A stretch of 64,000 bases of DNA from Marinomonas gallaica (GTDB lineage: Bacteria; Pseudomonadota; Gammaproteobacteria; Pseudomonadales; Marinomonadaceae). Below the pieces are notes generated by a model that made no database searches, was not told where the DNA came from, and saw nothing but the letters and a program-made list of their open reading frames with translations. The DNA lies in the NCBI RefSeq assembly GCF_001639745.1, contig NZ_LTAX01000003.1, positions 186,001 through 250,000 of the forward strand. The letters are read 5' to 3'. Position 1 is the stretch's first letter, and each line of letters opens with the position of its first letter. Shown one piece after another: positions 35,128 through 44,519 of this stretch. The translations under genes and the position numbers were made by a program.

Positions 35128-36234
35128 ATGTTGCATACTGTTTACCTAGTAGGCGGCGCCGTTCGCGATGAGCTATTAGGCCTACCTGTAAAAGATAAAG
35201 ATTGGGTTGTAACAGGCGCAAAGCCAGAACACATGTTAACCCAAGGCTACCAACAAGTGGGTAAACAGTTCCCTGTCTTTCTACACCCTGATACGAAAGA
35301 GGAATATGCGCTCGCTCGAAAAGAGCGCAAGCAAGGCATTGGCTACACAGGTTTTGTCTGTGACTTTGCACCAGACATACGTTTGGAAGAAGACTTGGAG
35401 CGTCGAGATTTGACCATCAATGCCATCGCTAAAAGTGATGACGGCACATTGATTGACCCCTTCAACGGTCAACAAGACATTGCCGAACGCATCCTACGCC
35501 ATGTCTCCGACGCATTCATTGAAGACCCCTTAAGAGTCCTTCGAGTGGCTCGATTTATGGCACGTTTCGCTGAATTTGGCTTTCAGATCGCGCCAGAAAC
35601 CAAAGCTTTAATGAAGGCTATTGCGGATTCTGGAGAGCTTAGCAGCTTAACGCCAGAACGCGTCTGGCGCGAAACTGAAAACGCTTTAAACAGCCCTCAC
35701 GCACATGTCTATTTCGATGTATTAAAAGAAGTAGGTGCTTTAAACGACCTCTTCCCTGGCATGGTGTACCACACTCAAACACTGTCAACACAATGGGATA
35801 AACACAGCCGCTGGAGCTTAATCACGGCCGACACTCCTATTATTGCGTTATCAGAGCTGAACGCGCATTTACGTGCGCCCAATCAATTTTGTTGGTACAG
35901 CCAACAAGCTCGCGCTTTTATTGAAGCCAATACATTGCCTTTGCCAGCGAGCGCTTGGGAGTCATGGCTCGCAAGTGTGGCGGCAGTCAAAAAGCCGCAA
36001 CCCTTTGAAAAGTTGGTACAAGTACTCGCGCAGTTAACTCAAACGGATGCTGTCTATTGGTTGGAGTTGCGCTCGAACATCGCCAAAATGAATGCGCAGG
36101 TTTTGATTAAACAAGGTTTTAGTGGTGCGGAGTTGGGACAAGCTTTAAAGCAAACGCGAGTTGAAGCACTTGAAGCGCTGGACAACCCGCTGTTGCTCAA
36201 AGCAGAAAACCTCAGAGAGGCGTTAGCCGATTAG
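35128..36234 (+). CDS. cca: CCA-adding tRNA nucleotidyltransferase without HD domain
   Basis: Adds or repairs the 3' CCA of tRNA. The 368-aa class II enzyme has [20 protein letters not shown] (GG and DxD-type catalytic residues), [15 protein letters not shown], and [20 protein letters not shown] for nucleotide selection. After about residue 200 the HD phosphohydrolase domain of the E. coli enzyme is not recognisable: no HD doublet follows [13 protein letters not shown], although the region is kept as a shorter helical tail. It should therefore polymerise CCA but lack the phosphatase and 2',3'-cyclic phosphodiesterase activities. Its stop overlaps the folB stop tail to tail. Confidence 0.93.
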   Translation: MLHTVYLVGGAVRDELLGLPVKDKDWVVTGAKPEHMLTQGYQQVGKQFPVFLHPDTKEEYALARKERKQGIGYTGFVCDFAPDIRLEEDLERRDLTINAIAKSDDGTLIDPFNGQQDIAERILRHVSDAFIEDPLRVLRVARFMARFAEFGFQIAPETKALMKAIADSGELSSLTPERVWRETENALNSPHAHVYFDVLKEVGALNDLFPGMVYHTQTLSTQWDKHSRWSLITADTPIIALSELNAHLRAPNQFCWYSQQARAFIEANTLPLPASAWESWLASVAAVKKPQPFEKLVQVLAQLTQTDAVYWLELRSNIAKMNAQVLIKQGFSGAELGQALKQTRVEALEALDNPLLLKAENLREALAD

Positions 36235-36584
36235 GCACTACGACGAATTTTGACACCCACCGCTCGAGCCGATGGCACTGCACCGGGCTTACGCAATGTC
36301 ATCGTAATTGAGGTCAAACCAAAACGCTCAATCAATACCGCACAAAGGCGCTCCGCTAACGTCTCAATCAACTCGAATTGATGTTCTTTACAAAAACCAA
36401 TAATGGCATTCGAGATCGCTTCATAGTCTAGCGTTTTCTGAATGTCATCGTTTGCAGCTGGCACACGGTTATCATGCTCCATCTCAATGTCGAACACCAA
36501 ATCTTGCCAAATAACTTTTTCCCACTCGTATACACCAATCACGGCTTTAGTGTGTAGGCCTTCAATAAATACGATGTCTTGCAT
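36231..36584 (-). CDS. folB: Dihydroneopterin aldolase
   Basis: Cleaves dihydroneopterin in folate synthesis. The 117-aa chain shows [38 protein letters not shown] (catalytic Glu/Lys region), [18 protein letters not shown] and [19 protein letters not shown]. It lies 2 bases after tsaD, a common pairing, and converges on cca with a 4-base overlap of the two stop codons. Confidence 0.95.
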   Translation of the reverse strand: MQDIVFIEGLHTKAVIGVYEWEKVIWQDLVFDIEMEHDNRVPAANDDIQKTLDYEAISNAIIGFCKEHQFELIETLAERLCAVLIERFGLTSITMTLRKPGAVPSARAVGVKIRRSA

Positions 36585-36586
36585 GA

Positions 36587-37627
36587 TTACACTGCCTCTG
36601 TGATGTCTGGCAAATCAGCCAATGGCCAACGAGCACGAATAGAAAGATTAAGGGGAGAACTTTGGCCTGCTAACAAACGCTGAGCCCCCGCGTAAGCAAT
36701 CATTGCCCCATTATCGGTACAAAACTCAGGGCGCGCATAGAATACGCCGGCATTAATCTTCGACAATTGCGTTTCCAACTGTGTTTGCAAACGCTTGTTT
36801 GCACTCACACCGCCCGCAATGATCAACTGATTTAAGCCCTCTTGCTCCAATGCGCGACGACACTTAATAACCAATGTGTCGACCACGGCCTGCTCAAACG
36901 CTAACGCAATGTCTGCTTGAAACTGGTCATTAAACGCTTCTCGGTCCAATGCATCGTGCACCGCGGTTAAAAACGCGGTTTTAAGGCCACTAAAACTGAA
37001 ATCTAATCCGGGTCTATCTGTCATCGGACGCGGGAACTTAATGCCCGAGTCTGGATTACCTTGTTGAGCAAGCTTAGCGATGTATGGACCACCCGGATAA
37101 GGTAAACCAATCATTTTCGCCGCTTTGTCGAATGCTTCACCGGCTGCGTCATCTAATGACTGACCTAGAAGTTTGTATTCACCAATAGCATCCACACGCA
37201 CAAGCTGTGTATGACCACCAGAGACCAACAAAGCAATAAAAGGCATTTTAGGCTGTTTCTCTTCTAGCATTGGCGCTAGCAAGTGGCCTTCCATGTGATG
37301 CACACCTAACGCAGGAATTCCCAATGCATACGCCATCGAACGACCTATTGTAGCGCCTGCCATCAAAGCGCCAACTAAACCTGGCCCAGATGTATAAGCA
37401 ACAGCATCAAGATCCGACTTCGTTAATTTGGCATCCTCAAGCACCTCATCAATCAAAGGCAGCGTTTTACGCACATGATCACGAGAGGCAAGCTCCGGCA
37501 CGACACCACCGTACTCGGCATGCTGAGCAATCTGAGTGTAAATTTTATGGGTCAGTAGGCCTTTATCGGTGTCATAAATGGCAATACCGGTCTCATCACA
37601 AGATGTTTCTAAACCTAAAACTATCAT
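36587..37627 (-). CDS. tsaD: tRNA N6-threonylcarbamoyladenosine transferase subunit TsaD
   Basis: Transfers threonylcarbamoyl to A37 of tRNAs reading ANN codons, with TsaB and TsaE. The 346-aa chain begins [19 protein letters not shown] and has [14 protein letters not shown] (metal-binding His pair), [22 protein letters not shown] and GGVSANKRL. Start 37627 has AGGAAT upstream and is the family start; the open frame reaches 5 codons further. It is divergent from rpsU, as in many gammaproteobacteria. Confidence 0.97.
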   Translation of the reverse strand: MIVLGLETSCDETGIAIYDTDKGLLTHKIYTQIAQHAEYGGVVPELASRDHVRKTLPLIDEVLEDAKLTKSDLDAVAYTSGPGLVGALMAGATIGRSMAYALGIPALGVHHMEGHLLAPMLEEKQPKMPFIALLVSGGHTQLVRVDAIGEYKLLGQSLDDAAGEAFDKAAKMIGLPYPGGPYIAKLAQQGNPDSGIKFPRPMTDRPGLDFSFSGLKTAFLTAVHDALDREAFNDQFQADIALAFEQAVVDTLVIKCRRALEQEGLNQLIIAGGVSANKRLQTQLETQLSKINAGVFYARPEFCTDNGAMIAYAGAQRLLAGQSSPLNLSIRARWPLADLPDITEAV

Positions 37628-37826
37628 GGTATTCCTACACAAGTGTTAATGCCGCCATTGTACCCAATCTTGATTCACTTAGCAGTCACATTGATGAAAG
37701 CATTGGACATATTCGATTAGATCGCATACACTATCGCCCGATTTAATCGTTTAATTAAAAGGCAGGTGATTTTTTATTATTGTCCCCTACATGATGGGAC
37801 ACACTGTATAAGCCACACATAAAGGC

Positions 37827-37863
37827 TCATACCAATTTATTTTATGAAGAAAAATCGGTATGA
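37827..37863. repeat. Imperfect inverted repeat upstream of rpsU
   Basis: TCATACCAATTT and AAATCGGTATGA form 12-bp arms with one mismatch, separated by 13 AT-rich bases. The right end overlaps TATGAT (37859-37864), a possible rpsU -10 box. It may be an operator, a leader hairpin or a small dispersed repeat. No second copy was recognised in this window. Confidence 0.4.
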
Positions 37864-37918
37864 TTCGCGCCGTTTTGTGTTTACTAAACGAATTAAACTC
37901 TTTTATAGGTAATTAGAT

Positions 37919-38134
37919 ATGCCACAAGTTAAAGTTAAAGATAACGAACCATTTGACATCGCTCTACGTCGCTTCAAGCGCTCTTGTGAAAAAGCAGGTG
38001 TTCTTGCTGAAGTTCGTCGTCGTGAATGCTACGAGAAGCCAACAACTCTACGTAAGCGCGCAGCAGCAGCAGCTGTTAAGCGTCACGCTAAGAAAGTATC
38101 TCGCGAGCAGAAGAAATTCCAACGCATGTACTAG
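37919..38134 (+). CDS. rpsU: Small ribosomal subunit protein bS21
   Basis: A 71-aa basic ribosomal protein. [20 protein letters not shown] and a C-terminal Arg/Lys/Ala-rich helix ([17 protein letters not shown]) are diagnostic. It helps the 30S subunit bind mRNA at initiation. It is first in the macromolecular synthesis cluster rpsU-yqeY-dnaG-rpoD and is followed by a strong terminator that would keep its message in excess. Confidence 0.98.
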   Translation: MPQVKVKDNEPFDIALRRFKRSCEKAGVLAEVRRRECYEKPTTLRKRAAAAAVKRHAKKVSREQKKFQRMY

Positions 38135-38198
38135 GCAATTGCGAGTTGCAGTTTAGCAACTAACGCATTGCAGTAGAGTCGAAAAGCTTTACGATACG

Positions 38199-38233
38199 AA
38201 ATCGGCTAGTTCTACAACTAGCCGATTTTTTTT
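38199..38233 (+). terminator. Terminator between rpsU and yqeY
   Basis: Perfect 13-bp stem AAATCGGCTAGTT / AACTAGCCGATTT, loop CTAC, then a T run. An internal terminator after rpsU is known for this operon and explains high S21 relative to primase. Confidence 0.92.
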
Positions 38234-38273
38234 GTTTCAATAACCTGATTAACCATTCCAGAGGAAGACCCCA

Positions 38274-38720
38274 ATGTCAGAATTGAGAAAACAGATCTCC
38301 GATACTCTAAAAGCTTCTATGCGCGCCAAAGAAAAAGAGCGTGTTACCGTAATTCGTACCATTCAAGCCGAAATCAAACGCGTTGAAGTGGATGAGCGTA
38401 TCGAAGTTGAAGACGATCGCGTACTGGCAATTCTTGATAAAATGGTTAAACAGCGCAAAGACTCTTTCCAACAGTTTACCGATGGTGACCGCGCTGACCT
38501 TGCCGAGATTGAAAAGAAAGAAATGGACATCATTGCCGAGTTTCTTCCTCAGCCATTGAGCGACGAAGAAGTGACGGAAATCGTTAAACAAGCGATTGCT
38601 GAAACAGGCGCTACCAGTATGCAACAAATGGGCGCAGTAATGGCCATCGTTAAGCCACAGGTACAAGGCCGTGGTGACATGTCTGTTGTTAGCAAGCAAG
38701 TTAAAGCGCTTTTAGGCTAA
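38274..38720 (+). CDS. yqeY: GatB/YqeY domain-containing protein
   Basis: A 148-aa protein of the YqeY family, related to the tail of GatB. It has IRTIQAEIKRVEVDERIEVE and MDIIAEFLPQPLSDEEVTEI, with MQQMGAVMAIVKPQVQGRGD at the end. GatB tails help tRNA amidotransferase bind tRNA; free YqeY has no firm role. It sits between rpsU and dnaG and has AGAGGAAG as ribosome site. Confidence 0.93.
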   Translation: MSELRKQISDTLKASMRAKEKERVTVIRTIQAEIKRVEVDERIEVEDDRVLAILDKMVKQRKDSFQQFTDGDRADLAEIEKKEMDIIAEFLPQPLSDEEVTEIVKQAIAETGATSMQQMGAVMAIVKPQVQGRGDMSVVSKQVKALLG

Positions 38721-38729
38721 TACAACACT

Positions 38730-40757
38730 ATGTCGGGACGCATTCCAGATCAATTTATTGATGAGCTATTGGCTCGCACAGACATCACAGATGTTGTCGC
38801 GTCCCGCATAACCTTAAGAAAAACTGGGCAAAATTTCTCAGCGCTGTGTCCTTTCCATAACGAAAAATCCCCCTCCTTTAGCCTAAACCCTAACAAACAG
38901 TTTTATTATTGCTTTGGCTGCGGCGCAGGCGGTAATGCGATCTCGTTTGTTATGGAGCATGATCATTTAGATTTTGTTGACGCCATTGAAGTACTCGCAA
39001 AAGACGCAGGTTTGGAAGTCCCTAGAGATCAGGGCGCACCGGATCGCTATGAACAAAATGCGGAGCTACTAAAGCGCTTAAGCGAAAGCGCTACCTTTTT
39101 CCAAGAACAACTGGTGAAACACCCTACTAAGGAAAAAGCCCGCGATTACCTTGCTAAAGAACGTGGTCTCACTGGACAAATTGCGAAAGTATATGGCATT
39201 GGCTATGCCCCTCCAGGGTGGGATAACCTACTAAAGTCGATTGGTAACCATCGTGCTGAGCACGAAGAGCAGCTCCTACATGGCGGCATGCTAATCGAGA
39301 AAAAAGAACAAGCCGGACACTATTACGATCGCTTCCGTGATCGAATCATGTTTCCGATTCGCGATAATCGTGGACGCGTGATTGCCTTCGGTGGACGAGC
39401 CTTTGGCGACGAAAAACCCAAATATCTAAACTCACCAGAAACACCTGTTTTCCATAAAAACCAAGAACTATACGGTCTTTACGAAGCTAAGCAGAACACC
39501 CAAATCCTTGACCATATTATTGTGGTCGAAGGCTATATGGATGTCATTGTACTGGCTCAGTACGGCATCACCAATGCGGTCGCGACTCTTGGCACATCGG
39601 TCAACAGTCAACATTTCAGAAAACTGTTCAAACTGGTCGATAAAGTCACACTGTGTTTTGATGGTGACAAAGCGGGACGCTCAGCCGCCATTCGCGGCCT
39701 AGAAGCCACCTTGCCGGTGATTCAAGATGGCAAACAGGTACGCTTTTTATTCTTACCTGAAGGCGAAGACCCAGACTCTCTTGTTCGTAAAGAAGGCTCA
39801 GATGGTTTTCTAACGCTATTAGAAGACTCTTCATCCCTTGCCCACGTGCTGTTTGAACATGCTCGATCTCTAGTCACACTGGCAGATGAAGAAGGTGAGG
39901 CTCAATTTACACAAAACGCGATGGCGCTGATCCAAAGCATTCCAGCCGAAAGCACCTTAAGGTCTTTACTGGTCAAGCAACTGTCTGAGCAATCTGGTTT
40001 AAGTTCAGATACGTTAACCGCTAATGCGCCAACCCCAAGACATCAAGAATACTCGCCACAAACTAGTGATGCGCACCCTGCCACAAGCAGCGGTCAATAC
40101 GACCCCTACGGATACGATGATGGCTATGCGCCAATGGATTATTCTGAGGGTGATTACACCCCTTATCCTGACGAAGCCCCTATTCCACACCACAGCCCAA
40201 AAGGTGCCACAGGGAGCAAACCGTTCAAAGGAGGTGGTCAATCCAAGCAAGGTAAATGGCAAGGTAAAGGTAAGTGGCAGAACAATAGTGACCGCGAGCA
40301 GTTTGCACCAATGTCGCAACAACCACGCTTAGGGCGCATTGCCCATGCCACACTTTGTATATTGATGCACCCGGCTATCGCTCACGAGATTGAAGTGCCG
40401 GACCCCTTGTTGACGGGCGATACCCCTGAACGCCAAGCATTTAGCCGAGTGTGGCGCTATTTTGCTAAACACCCAAACAACAATGCTGGGCATTTTTTAT
40501 ATCAAGAGCGCAATCAAGATTTATTGAACACTGTTTATGCCCTGCTAAACCACCCTGATGCCACCACAAAGCAGCAGCTCACCAACGCTAAACAAGAAGT
40601 TTTAGACATGGTTGCAGAACAATCTGATGCACTTGGTTTAAATTCTAGTATCCAACGGTTGAAAAGTCGTGGCAATGACGCCATTAACAACCCTGAAGCA
40701 CAGCAAGAACTACGCGCATTGATGGAACAGTTACGCAAAAAGAAGTCTAAATTTTGA
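38730..40757 (+). CDS. dnaG: DNA primase with a long low-complexity linker
   Basis: Makes RNA primers at the replication fork. The 675-aa chain has the N-terminal zinc finger (CPFHNEKSPSF with YYCFGCGAGG, residues about 40-65), the RNA polymerase core, the TOPRIM motifs VVEGYMDVIVLA and CFDGDKAGRSA, and a C-terminal DnaB-binding helical domain from about residue 530. Between core and C-domain (about 432-530) lies a Tyr/Asp/Pro- then Gly/Lys-rich linker (YDPYGYDDGYAPMDYSEGDY, then KGGGQSKQGKWQGKGKWQ), which makes it roughly 90 residues longer than E. coli DnaG. It precedes rpoD. Confidence 0.97.
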   Translation: MSGRIPDQFIDELLARTDITDVVASRITLRKTGQNFSALCPFHNEKSPSFSLNPNKQFYYCFGCGAGGNAISFVMEHDHLDFVDAIEVLAKDAGLEVPRDQGAPDRYEQNAELLKRLSESATFFQEQLVKHPTKEKARDYLAKERGLTGQIAKVYGIGYAPPGWDNLLKSIGNHRAEHEEQLLHGGMLIEKKEQAGHYYDRFRDRIMFPIRDNRGRVIAFGGRAFGDEKPKYLNSPETPVFHKNQELYGLYEAKQNTQILDHIIVVEGYMDVIVLAQYGITNAVATLGTSVNSQHFRKLFKLVDKVTLCFDGDKAGRSAAIRGLEATLPVIQDGKQVRFLFLPEGEDPDSLVRKEGSDGFLTLLEDSSSLAHVLFEHARSLVTLADEEGEAQFTQNAMALIQSIPAESTLRSLLVKQLSEQSGLSSDTLTANAPTPRHQEYSPQTSDAHPATSSGQYDPYGYDDGYAPMDYSEGDYTPYPDEAPIPHHSPKGATGSKPFKGGGQSKQGKWQGKGKWQNNSDREQFAPMSQQPRLGRIAHATLCILMHPAIAHEIEVPDPLLTGDTPERQAFSRVWRYFAKHPNNNAGHFLYQERNQDLLNTVYALLNHPDATTKQQLTNAKQEVLDMVAEQSDALGLNSSIQRLKSRGNDAINNPEAQQELRALMEQLRKKKSKF

Positions 40758-40788
40758 CTAATTATTGCCCAATGTAATCGAGAATATC

Positions 40789-40817
40789 TGGATAAAATCG
40801 GAAGATTTTGTTATAAT
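40789..40817 (+). promoter_or_regulatory. Promoter of rpoD in the dnaG-rpoD gap
   Basis: TGGATA (-35), 17 bases, then a perfect TATAAT at 40812-40817, about 50 bases before the rpoD ATG. It gives rpoD expression independent of dnaG. Confidence 0.65.
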
Positions 40818-40866
40818 ACGCGGCTTGCTAATCTCCCAAACGAATTTCTAAACGATAGGTTGTCGA

Positions 40867-42711
40867 ATGCCAGACACTCAACAGTCACGTCTTAAAGAGC
40901 TGATCGCCAAAGGTAAAGAACAAGGTTACTTAACTTTTGCGGAAGTTAATGACCATCTACCTGATGACCTTTCTGATCCAGAGCAGGTTGAAGAAATCAT
41001 TGCCATGATTAATGACATGGGCATCGTGGTTTCTGAATACGCGCCTGATAAAGAAAGCCTTCTTATGGAAGAAGGCGACTCAACCGATGACGACGCAGCT
41101 GAAGAAGCTGCTGCAGCACTTGCTGCTGTAGAAGGTGATGTAACCCGCACCACCGATCCTGTACGTATGTACATGCGTGAAATGGGTACTGTAGAACTGC
41201 TTACTCGTGCCGGCGAAATCGCTATTGCTAAGCGAATCGAAGAAGGTACGCGTGAAGTAATGGCAGCTCTGTCTTACTACCCAGGCGCTGTCGATGTATT
41301 GATCAATACATACGATCGAGTACTTGAAGAAGAAGGTCGCCTAAGCGATATCTTCAGTGGCTTTATTGACGGTGATGGCGAAGAGCCAGTATTCGAAGAG
41401 CTAGAAGAGCCTGTTGTAGAAGCCGCTGAAGACGACGCTGATGACAGCGACGACGAAGAAAGTGACGACGATGATGATAGCGAAACTGAAAGCGGTCCTG
41501 ATCCAGAGGAAACAGCTTTACGTTTTGGAGAGATTCGCCGCACTCATCGCGAGCTGCAAGCATTACTTGAACAACACAACTACGATCGCAAAAATCCAGA
41601 TGTGGTGGCTAAGCAAGAAACGCTCAGCATCATGTTTGCACCCATCAAACTTGCGCCTAAACTGTTTGATGAACTAATCGATCGTGTACGTTCACGTATG
41701 GACAAACTGCGTGAGCAAGAACGTCTAATCATGCAACTGTGTGTACGTAAAGCAAACATGCCTCGTACCGAGTTTTTGAAGCGTTTCCCGAACAATGAAA
41801 CGAATCCTACTTGGATTCAAGAGCGTATCGAAGCAGGTGTTGCCTACTCTGAAGGCCTACGTGAAAACGAAGCTGAGTTTATGCGTTGCCAACGTAAACT
41901 ACGTGGCATCGAGAAAGATACTGGCTTAACGATCACAGAGCTTAAAGAGATCAACCGTCGTATTTCGATTGGTGAAACTCGTGCTCGTCGCGCTAAGAAA
42001 GAAATGGTTGAAGCTAACTTACGTCTGGTTATCTCGATCGCTAAGAAATACACCAACCGCGGCCTACAGTTCTTGGATCTCATCCAAGAAGGTAATATCG
42101 GCCTAATGAAAGCGGTTGATAAATTCGAATACCGTCGTGGTTACAAATTCTCTACTTACGCGACATGGTGGATTCGTCAAGCAATCACTCGTTCGATTGC
42201 AGACCAAGCTCGCACAATTCGTATTCCTGTACACATGATTGAGACGATCAACAAGCTAAACCGTATCTCTCGTCAAATGCTACAAGAAATGGGGCGTGAA
42301 GCGACGCCTGAAGAGTTGGCTGTGCGCATGGACATGCCAGAAGACAAGATCCGTAAAGTATTGAAGATTGCGAAAGAGCCTATCTCAATGGAAACGCCTA
42401 TCGGTGATGACGAAGATTCGCACCTAGGTGACTTCATTGAAGATGATGGTGCCGTATCACCAAGTGATACTGCGACTAGCGAAGGCCTAAAAGAATCAAC
42501 AACAATGGTTCTTTCTGGTTTGACTGCACGTGAAGCGAAAGTATTGCGTATGCGTTTTGGTATCGATATGAACACTGACCACACCCTAGAGGAAGTGGGC
42601 AAGCAGTTCGACGTGACACGTGAGCGTATCCGTCAAATCGAAGCAAAGGCACTGCGTAAGCTACGCCACCCAAGCCGCTCCGAGCACCTACGTAGCTTCC
42701 TAGACGACTAA
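40867..42711 (+). CDS. rpoD: RNA polymerase primary sigma factor (sigma-70)
   Basis: The housekeeping sigma factor, 614 aa. Region 1.1 starts at [20 protein letters not shown], region 1.2 holds [20 protein letters not shown], region 2 has [20 protein letters not shown] and [20 protein letters not shown], and region 4.2 has [20 protein letters not shown]. The non-conserved region after 1.2 contains a highly acidic run (about residues 174-216, Asp/Glu/Ser-rich), common in gammaproteobacteria. It has its own promoter and a strong terminator. Confidence 0.98.
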   Translation: MPDTQQSRLKELIAKGKEQGYLTFAEVNDHLPDDLSDPEQVEEIIAMINDMGIVVSEYAPDKESLLMEEGDSTDDDAAEEAAAALAAVEGDVTRTTDPVRMYMREMGTVELLTRAGEIAIAKRIEEGTREVMAALSYYPGAVDVLINTYDRVLEEEGRLSDIFSGFIDGDGEEPVFEELEEPVVEAAEDDADDSDDEESDDDDDSETESGPDPEETALRFGEIRRTHRELQALLEQHNYDRKNPDVVAKQETLSIMFAPIKLAPKLFDELIDRVRSRMDKLREQERLIMQLCVRKANMPRTEFLKRFPNNETNPTWIQERIEAGVAYSEGLRENEAEFMRCQRKLRGIEKDTGLTITELKEINRRISIGETRARRAKKEMVEANLRLVISIAKKYTNRGLQFLDLIQEGNIGLMKAVDKFEYRRGYKFSTYATWWIRQAITRSIADQARTIRIPVHMIETINKLNRISRQMLQEMGREATPEELAVRMDMPEDKIRKVLKIAKEPISMETPIGDDEDSHLGDFIEDDGAVSPSDTATSEGLKESTTMVLSGLTAREAKVLRMRFGIDMNTDHTLEEVGKQFDVTRERIRQIEAKALRKLRHPSRSEHLRSFLDD

Positions 42712-42734
42712 GAAGTTATATAGAGACAAGCTCT

Positions 42735-42771
42735 AAAGCCCCTAGTCGTTCCCACGACTAGGGGCTTTTTT
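42735..42771 (+). terminator. Rho-independent terminator after rpoD
   Basis: Stem AAGCCCCTAGTCGT / ACGACTAGGGGCTT, loop TCCC, then a T run. Confidence 0.95.
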
Positions 42772-42946
42772 GTATCTAAGTCTTAATGTTTTATTTTGTT
42801 GTTAAACTTCACACTTGTCGCATTTTTGTCATACACTGAAAATATGCTCAAGGTTAAGAAGCAAGTTAGCTTGTCTAATGTTAGTGAATGCCGTTAATGA
42901 CAATGCGCAACGTATACCTCCATCCACAAGGGAAAGGTGATACTTA

Positions 42947-43060
42947 ATGACCCAAGAGACTCGACACCCCTCCCTGCCCACGCGTTATTGTACGCAGCAC
43001 TTCGCCGTATTCCTCACATACTACACAAGCGTATCTAAAGGATTATTTATCTCTAAGTAG
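42947..43060 (+). CDS. Possible 37-aa small ORF upstream of the PhoH-like gene
   Basis: ATG with a good ribosome site (AAGGTGA six bases upstream) opens a 37-codon frame (MTQETRHPSLPTRYCTQHFA and 17 more residues), ending in TAG 14 bases before the next gene's ATG. It overlaps nothing else, and the region from the rpoD terminator to 43074 otherwise has no gene. It could be a leader peptide or small protein. No family is recognised and coding character cannot be shown from one sequence. Confidence 0.35.
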   Translation: MTQETRHPSLPTRYCTQHFAVFLTYYTSVSKGLFISK

Positions 43061-43074
43061 AGGAGAGAAGTACT

Positions 43075-44472
43075 ATGGAAAAGATCTATGTGTTAGATAC
43101 CAACGTGTTACTTCACGACCCAATGGCCATCTACGCCTTTGCGGAACACAAAGTCGTTATTCCTATGACAGTCTTGGAAGAGTTGGATGAAATTAAGGAT
43201 CGCAGAGATAAAGATGTCAGCCGAGAAGCACGCCTAGCAATTAATATCATTGATAAAATTGTTGGGGACGCTTCACCTAAAGAACTGCAAAACGGTGTCC
43301 CTATCCATACCGCCGAAACGGAGCAAGTGGCAAAAACCTTTGGTACTTTGGCTATTTTCCCAGACCAACAAATTACCAACATCGACAACGTTCCATTCTT
43401 AAATGGCAATCACCATCATGCCAACGATAACCGTATTATCAATGTCGCACTGAGCTTACAGGCCACTAATCCACGCGCCAGTGCATGCCTAGTCACTAAA
43501 GACATTAATATGCGTATCAAAGCCAAAGGTTCGGGGCTTGAGCGTGTTGAAGACTACCGTAAAGACAAAGTCTTAGACGATGTTGACCTTTTAAATAAAG
43601 GTTACGTACATATCGAGGGCCGTTTGTGGGACGGTATTTCAAACGTAGAAACAGAGAGTCATGGCTCTCACACAGTTCATAAAATCAAAAAAACAGAACT
43701 CCCAGACGAACTGTATTTAAACATGTTCGTTATTGATGATGAGGAGTTCAGTGGCTTTGTAGTCAATATTGACGAGGAATTCATCTATTTGGTAGATGTA
43801 AATCGTCAAAGCCTGATGCATCAAAGCTTCTGGGGAATTGAGCCGCGCAACTTAGAGCAAGCCATGGCTTTTTATCTACTCCGCCATGAGAACAGCGACA
43901 TGATGATTATGACTGGACCCGCAGGCTCTGGTAAAACACTGCTCGCCTTGGCATATGGTCTGCATGTCACCATGGAAGAGAAACGCTTTAATAAAATCAT
44001 CGTAGCCCGATCAACTCCACCACTGGCGGAAGACATCGGTTTTCTACCTGGGACAGAGGAAGAGAAAATGGCGCCTTGGTTGGCCGCTTTTGACGATAAC
44101 CTTGAAATACTGCACGGCAGCGATGAGCACTCCGTCAGTAGCATTGAATACGTGAAACAGAAAGCCAACATACAATTCAAGTCGCTGAACTTTATGCGTG
44201 GCCGCTCGTTTAACAACGCACTGATCATTGTAGATGAGGCGCAAGGCCTAACCCAGTTCCAACTTAAGTCCATCGTCACCCGTGTTGGCGTAAACTCAAA
44301 AATCATCGTGTTGGGTAACCTAGCGCAGATTGATAACAAATATATTACGCCACTAACCTCAGGTTTAACCTATCTGGTTGAGCGCTGTAAGCCCTTCAAA
44401 TACACCAGTATTATGCATGTAAACGGCATCGAACGTAGCCGCTTAGCGGAGTTTGCTGAAGAAAACTTATAA
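43075..44472 (+). CDS. PIN domain and PhoH-like ATPase fusion (YlaK type)
   Basis: A 465-aa two-domain protein. The N-terminal PIN nuclease-like domain (IYVLDTNVLLHDPMAIYAF, then VTKDINMRIKAKGSG) covers about residues 1-150. The C-terminal PhoH-type P-loop ATPase has MMIMTGPAGSGKTLLALAYG as Walker A, IIVDEAQGLTQFQLK as Walker B, and KIIVLGNLAQID. PIN-PhoH proteins are thought to be RNA helicase/ribonucleases. The ribosome site is GGAGAG. It has its own terminator and is not part of the ybeY-type phoH operon. Confidence 0.93.
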   Translation: MEKIYVLDTNVLLHDPMAIYAFAEHKVVIPMTVLEELDEIKDRRDKDVSREARLAINIIDKIVGDASPKELQNGVPIHTAETEQVAKTFGTLAIFPDQQITNIDNVPFLNGNHHHANDNRIINVALSLQATNPRASACLVTKDINMRIKAKGSGLERVEDYRKDKVLDDVDLLNKGYVHIEGRLWDGISNVETESHGSHTVHKIKKTELPDELYLNMFVIDDEEFSGFVVNIDEEFIYLVDVNRQSLMHQSFWGIEPRNLEQAMAFYLLRHENSDMMIMTGPAGSGKTLLALAYGLHVTMEEKRFNKIIVARSTPPLAEDIGFLPGTEEEKMAPWLAAFDDNLEILHGSDEHSVSSIEYVKQKANIQFKSLNFMRGRSFNNALIIVDEAQGLTQFQLKSIVTRVGVNSKIIVLGNLAQIDNKYITPLTSGLTYLVERCKPFKYTSIMHVNGIERSRLAEFAEENL

Positions 44473-44482
44473 GGACTCACTA

Positions 44483-44512
44483 TTAAGAGCGCAGTATACC
44501 TGCGCTCTTAAT
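44483..44512. terminator. Bidirectional hairpin between phoH-like and M48 genes
   Basis: Stem TTAAGAGCGCAG / CTGCGCTCTTAA with a 6-base loop; both genes converge here. The T tract is short in both directions. Confidence 0.65.
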
Positions 44513-44519
44513 GTTACCT

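Noticed and set aside
38307-38699. 130-codon minus-strand frame opposite yqeY
   Set aside because: Shadow of a conserved gene, starting next to its stop codon.
41385-41515. Acidic repeat-like run in rpoD as a possible insertion
   Set aside because: Acidic low-complexity sequence in the non-conserved region of sigma-70 is common in gammaproteobacteria.
42772-42946. tRNA or other RNA gene after rpoD
   Set aside because: No cloverleaf pattern or CCA end was visible; the region is AT-rich with no clear structure.
43872-44339. 155-codon minus-strand frame opposite the PhoH ATPase domain
   Set aside because: Its residues mirror the complementary Walker regions; no start signal and no family.
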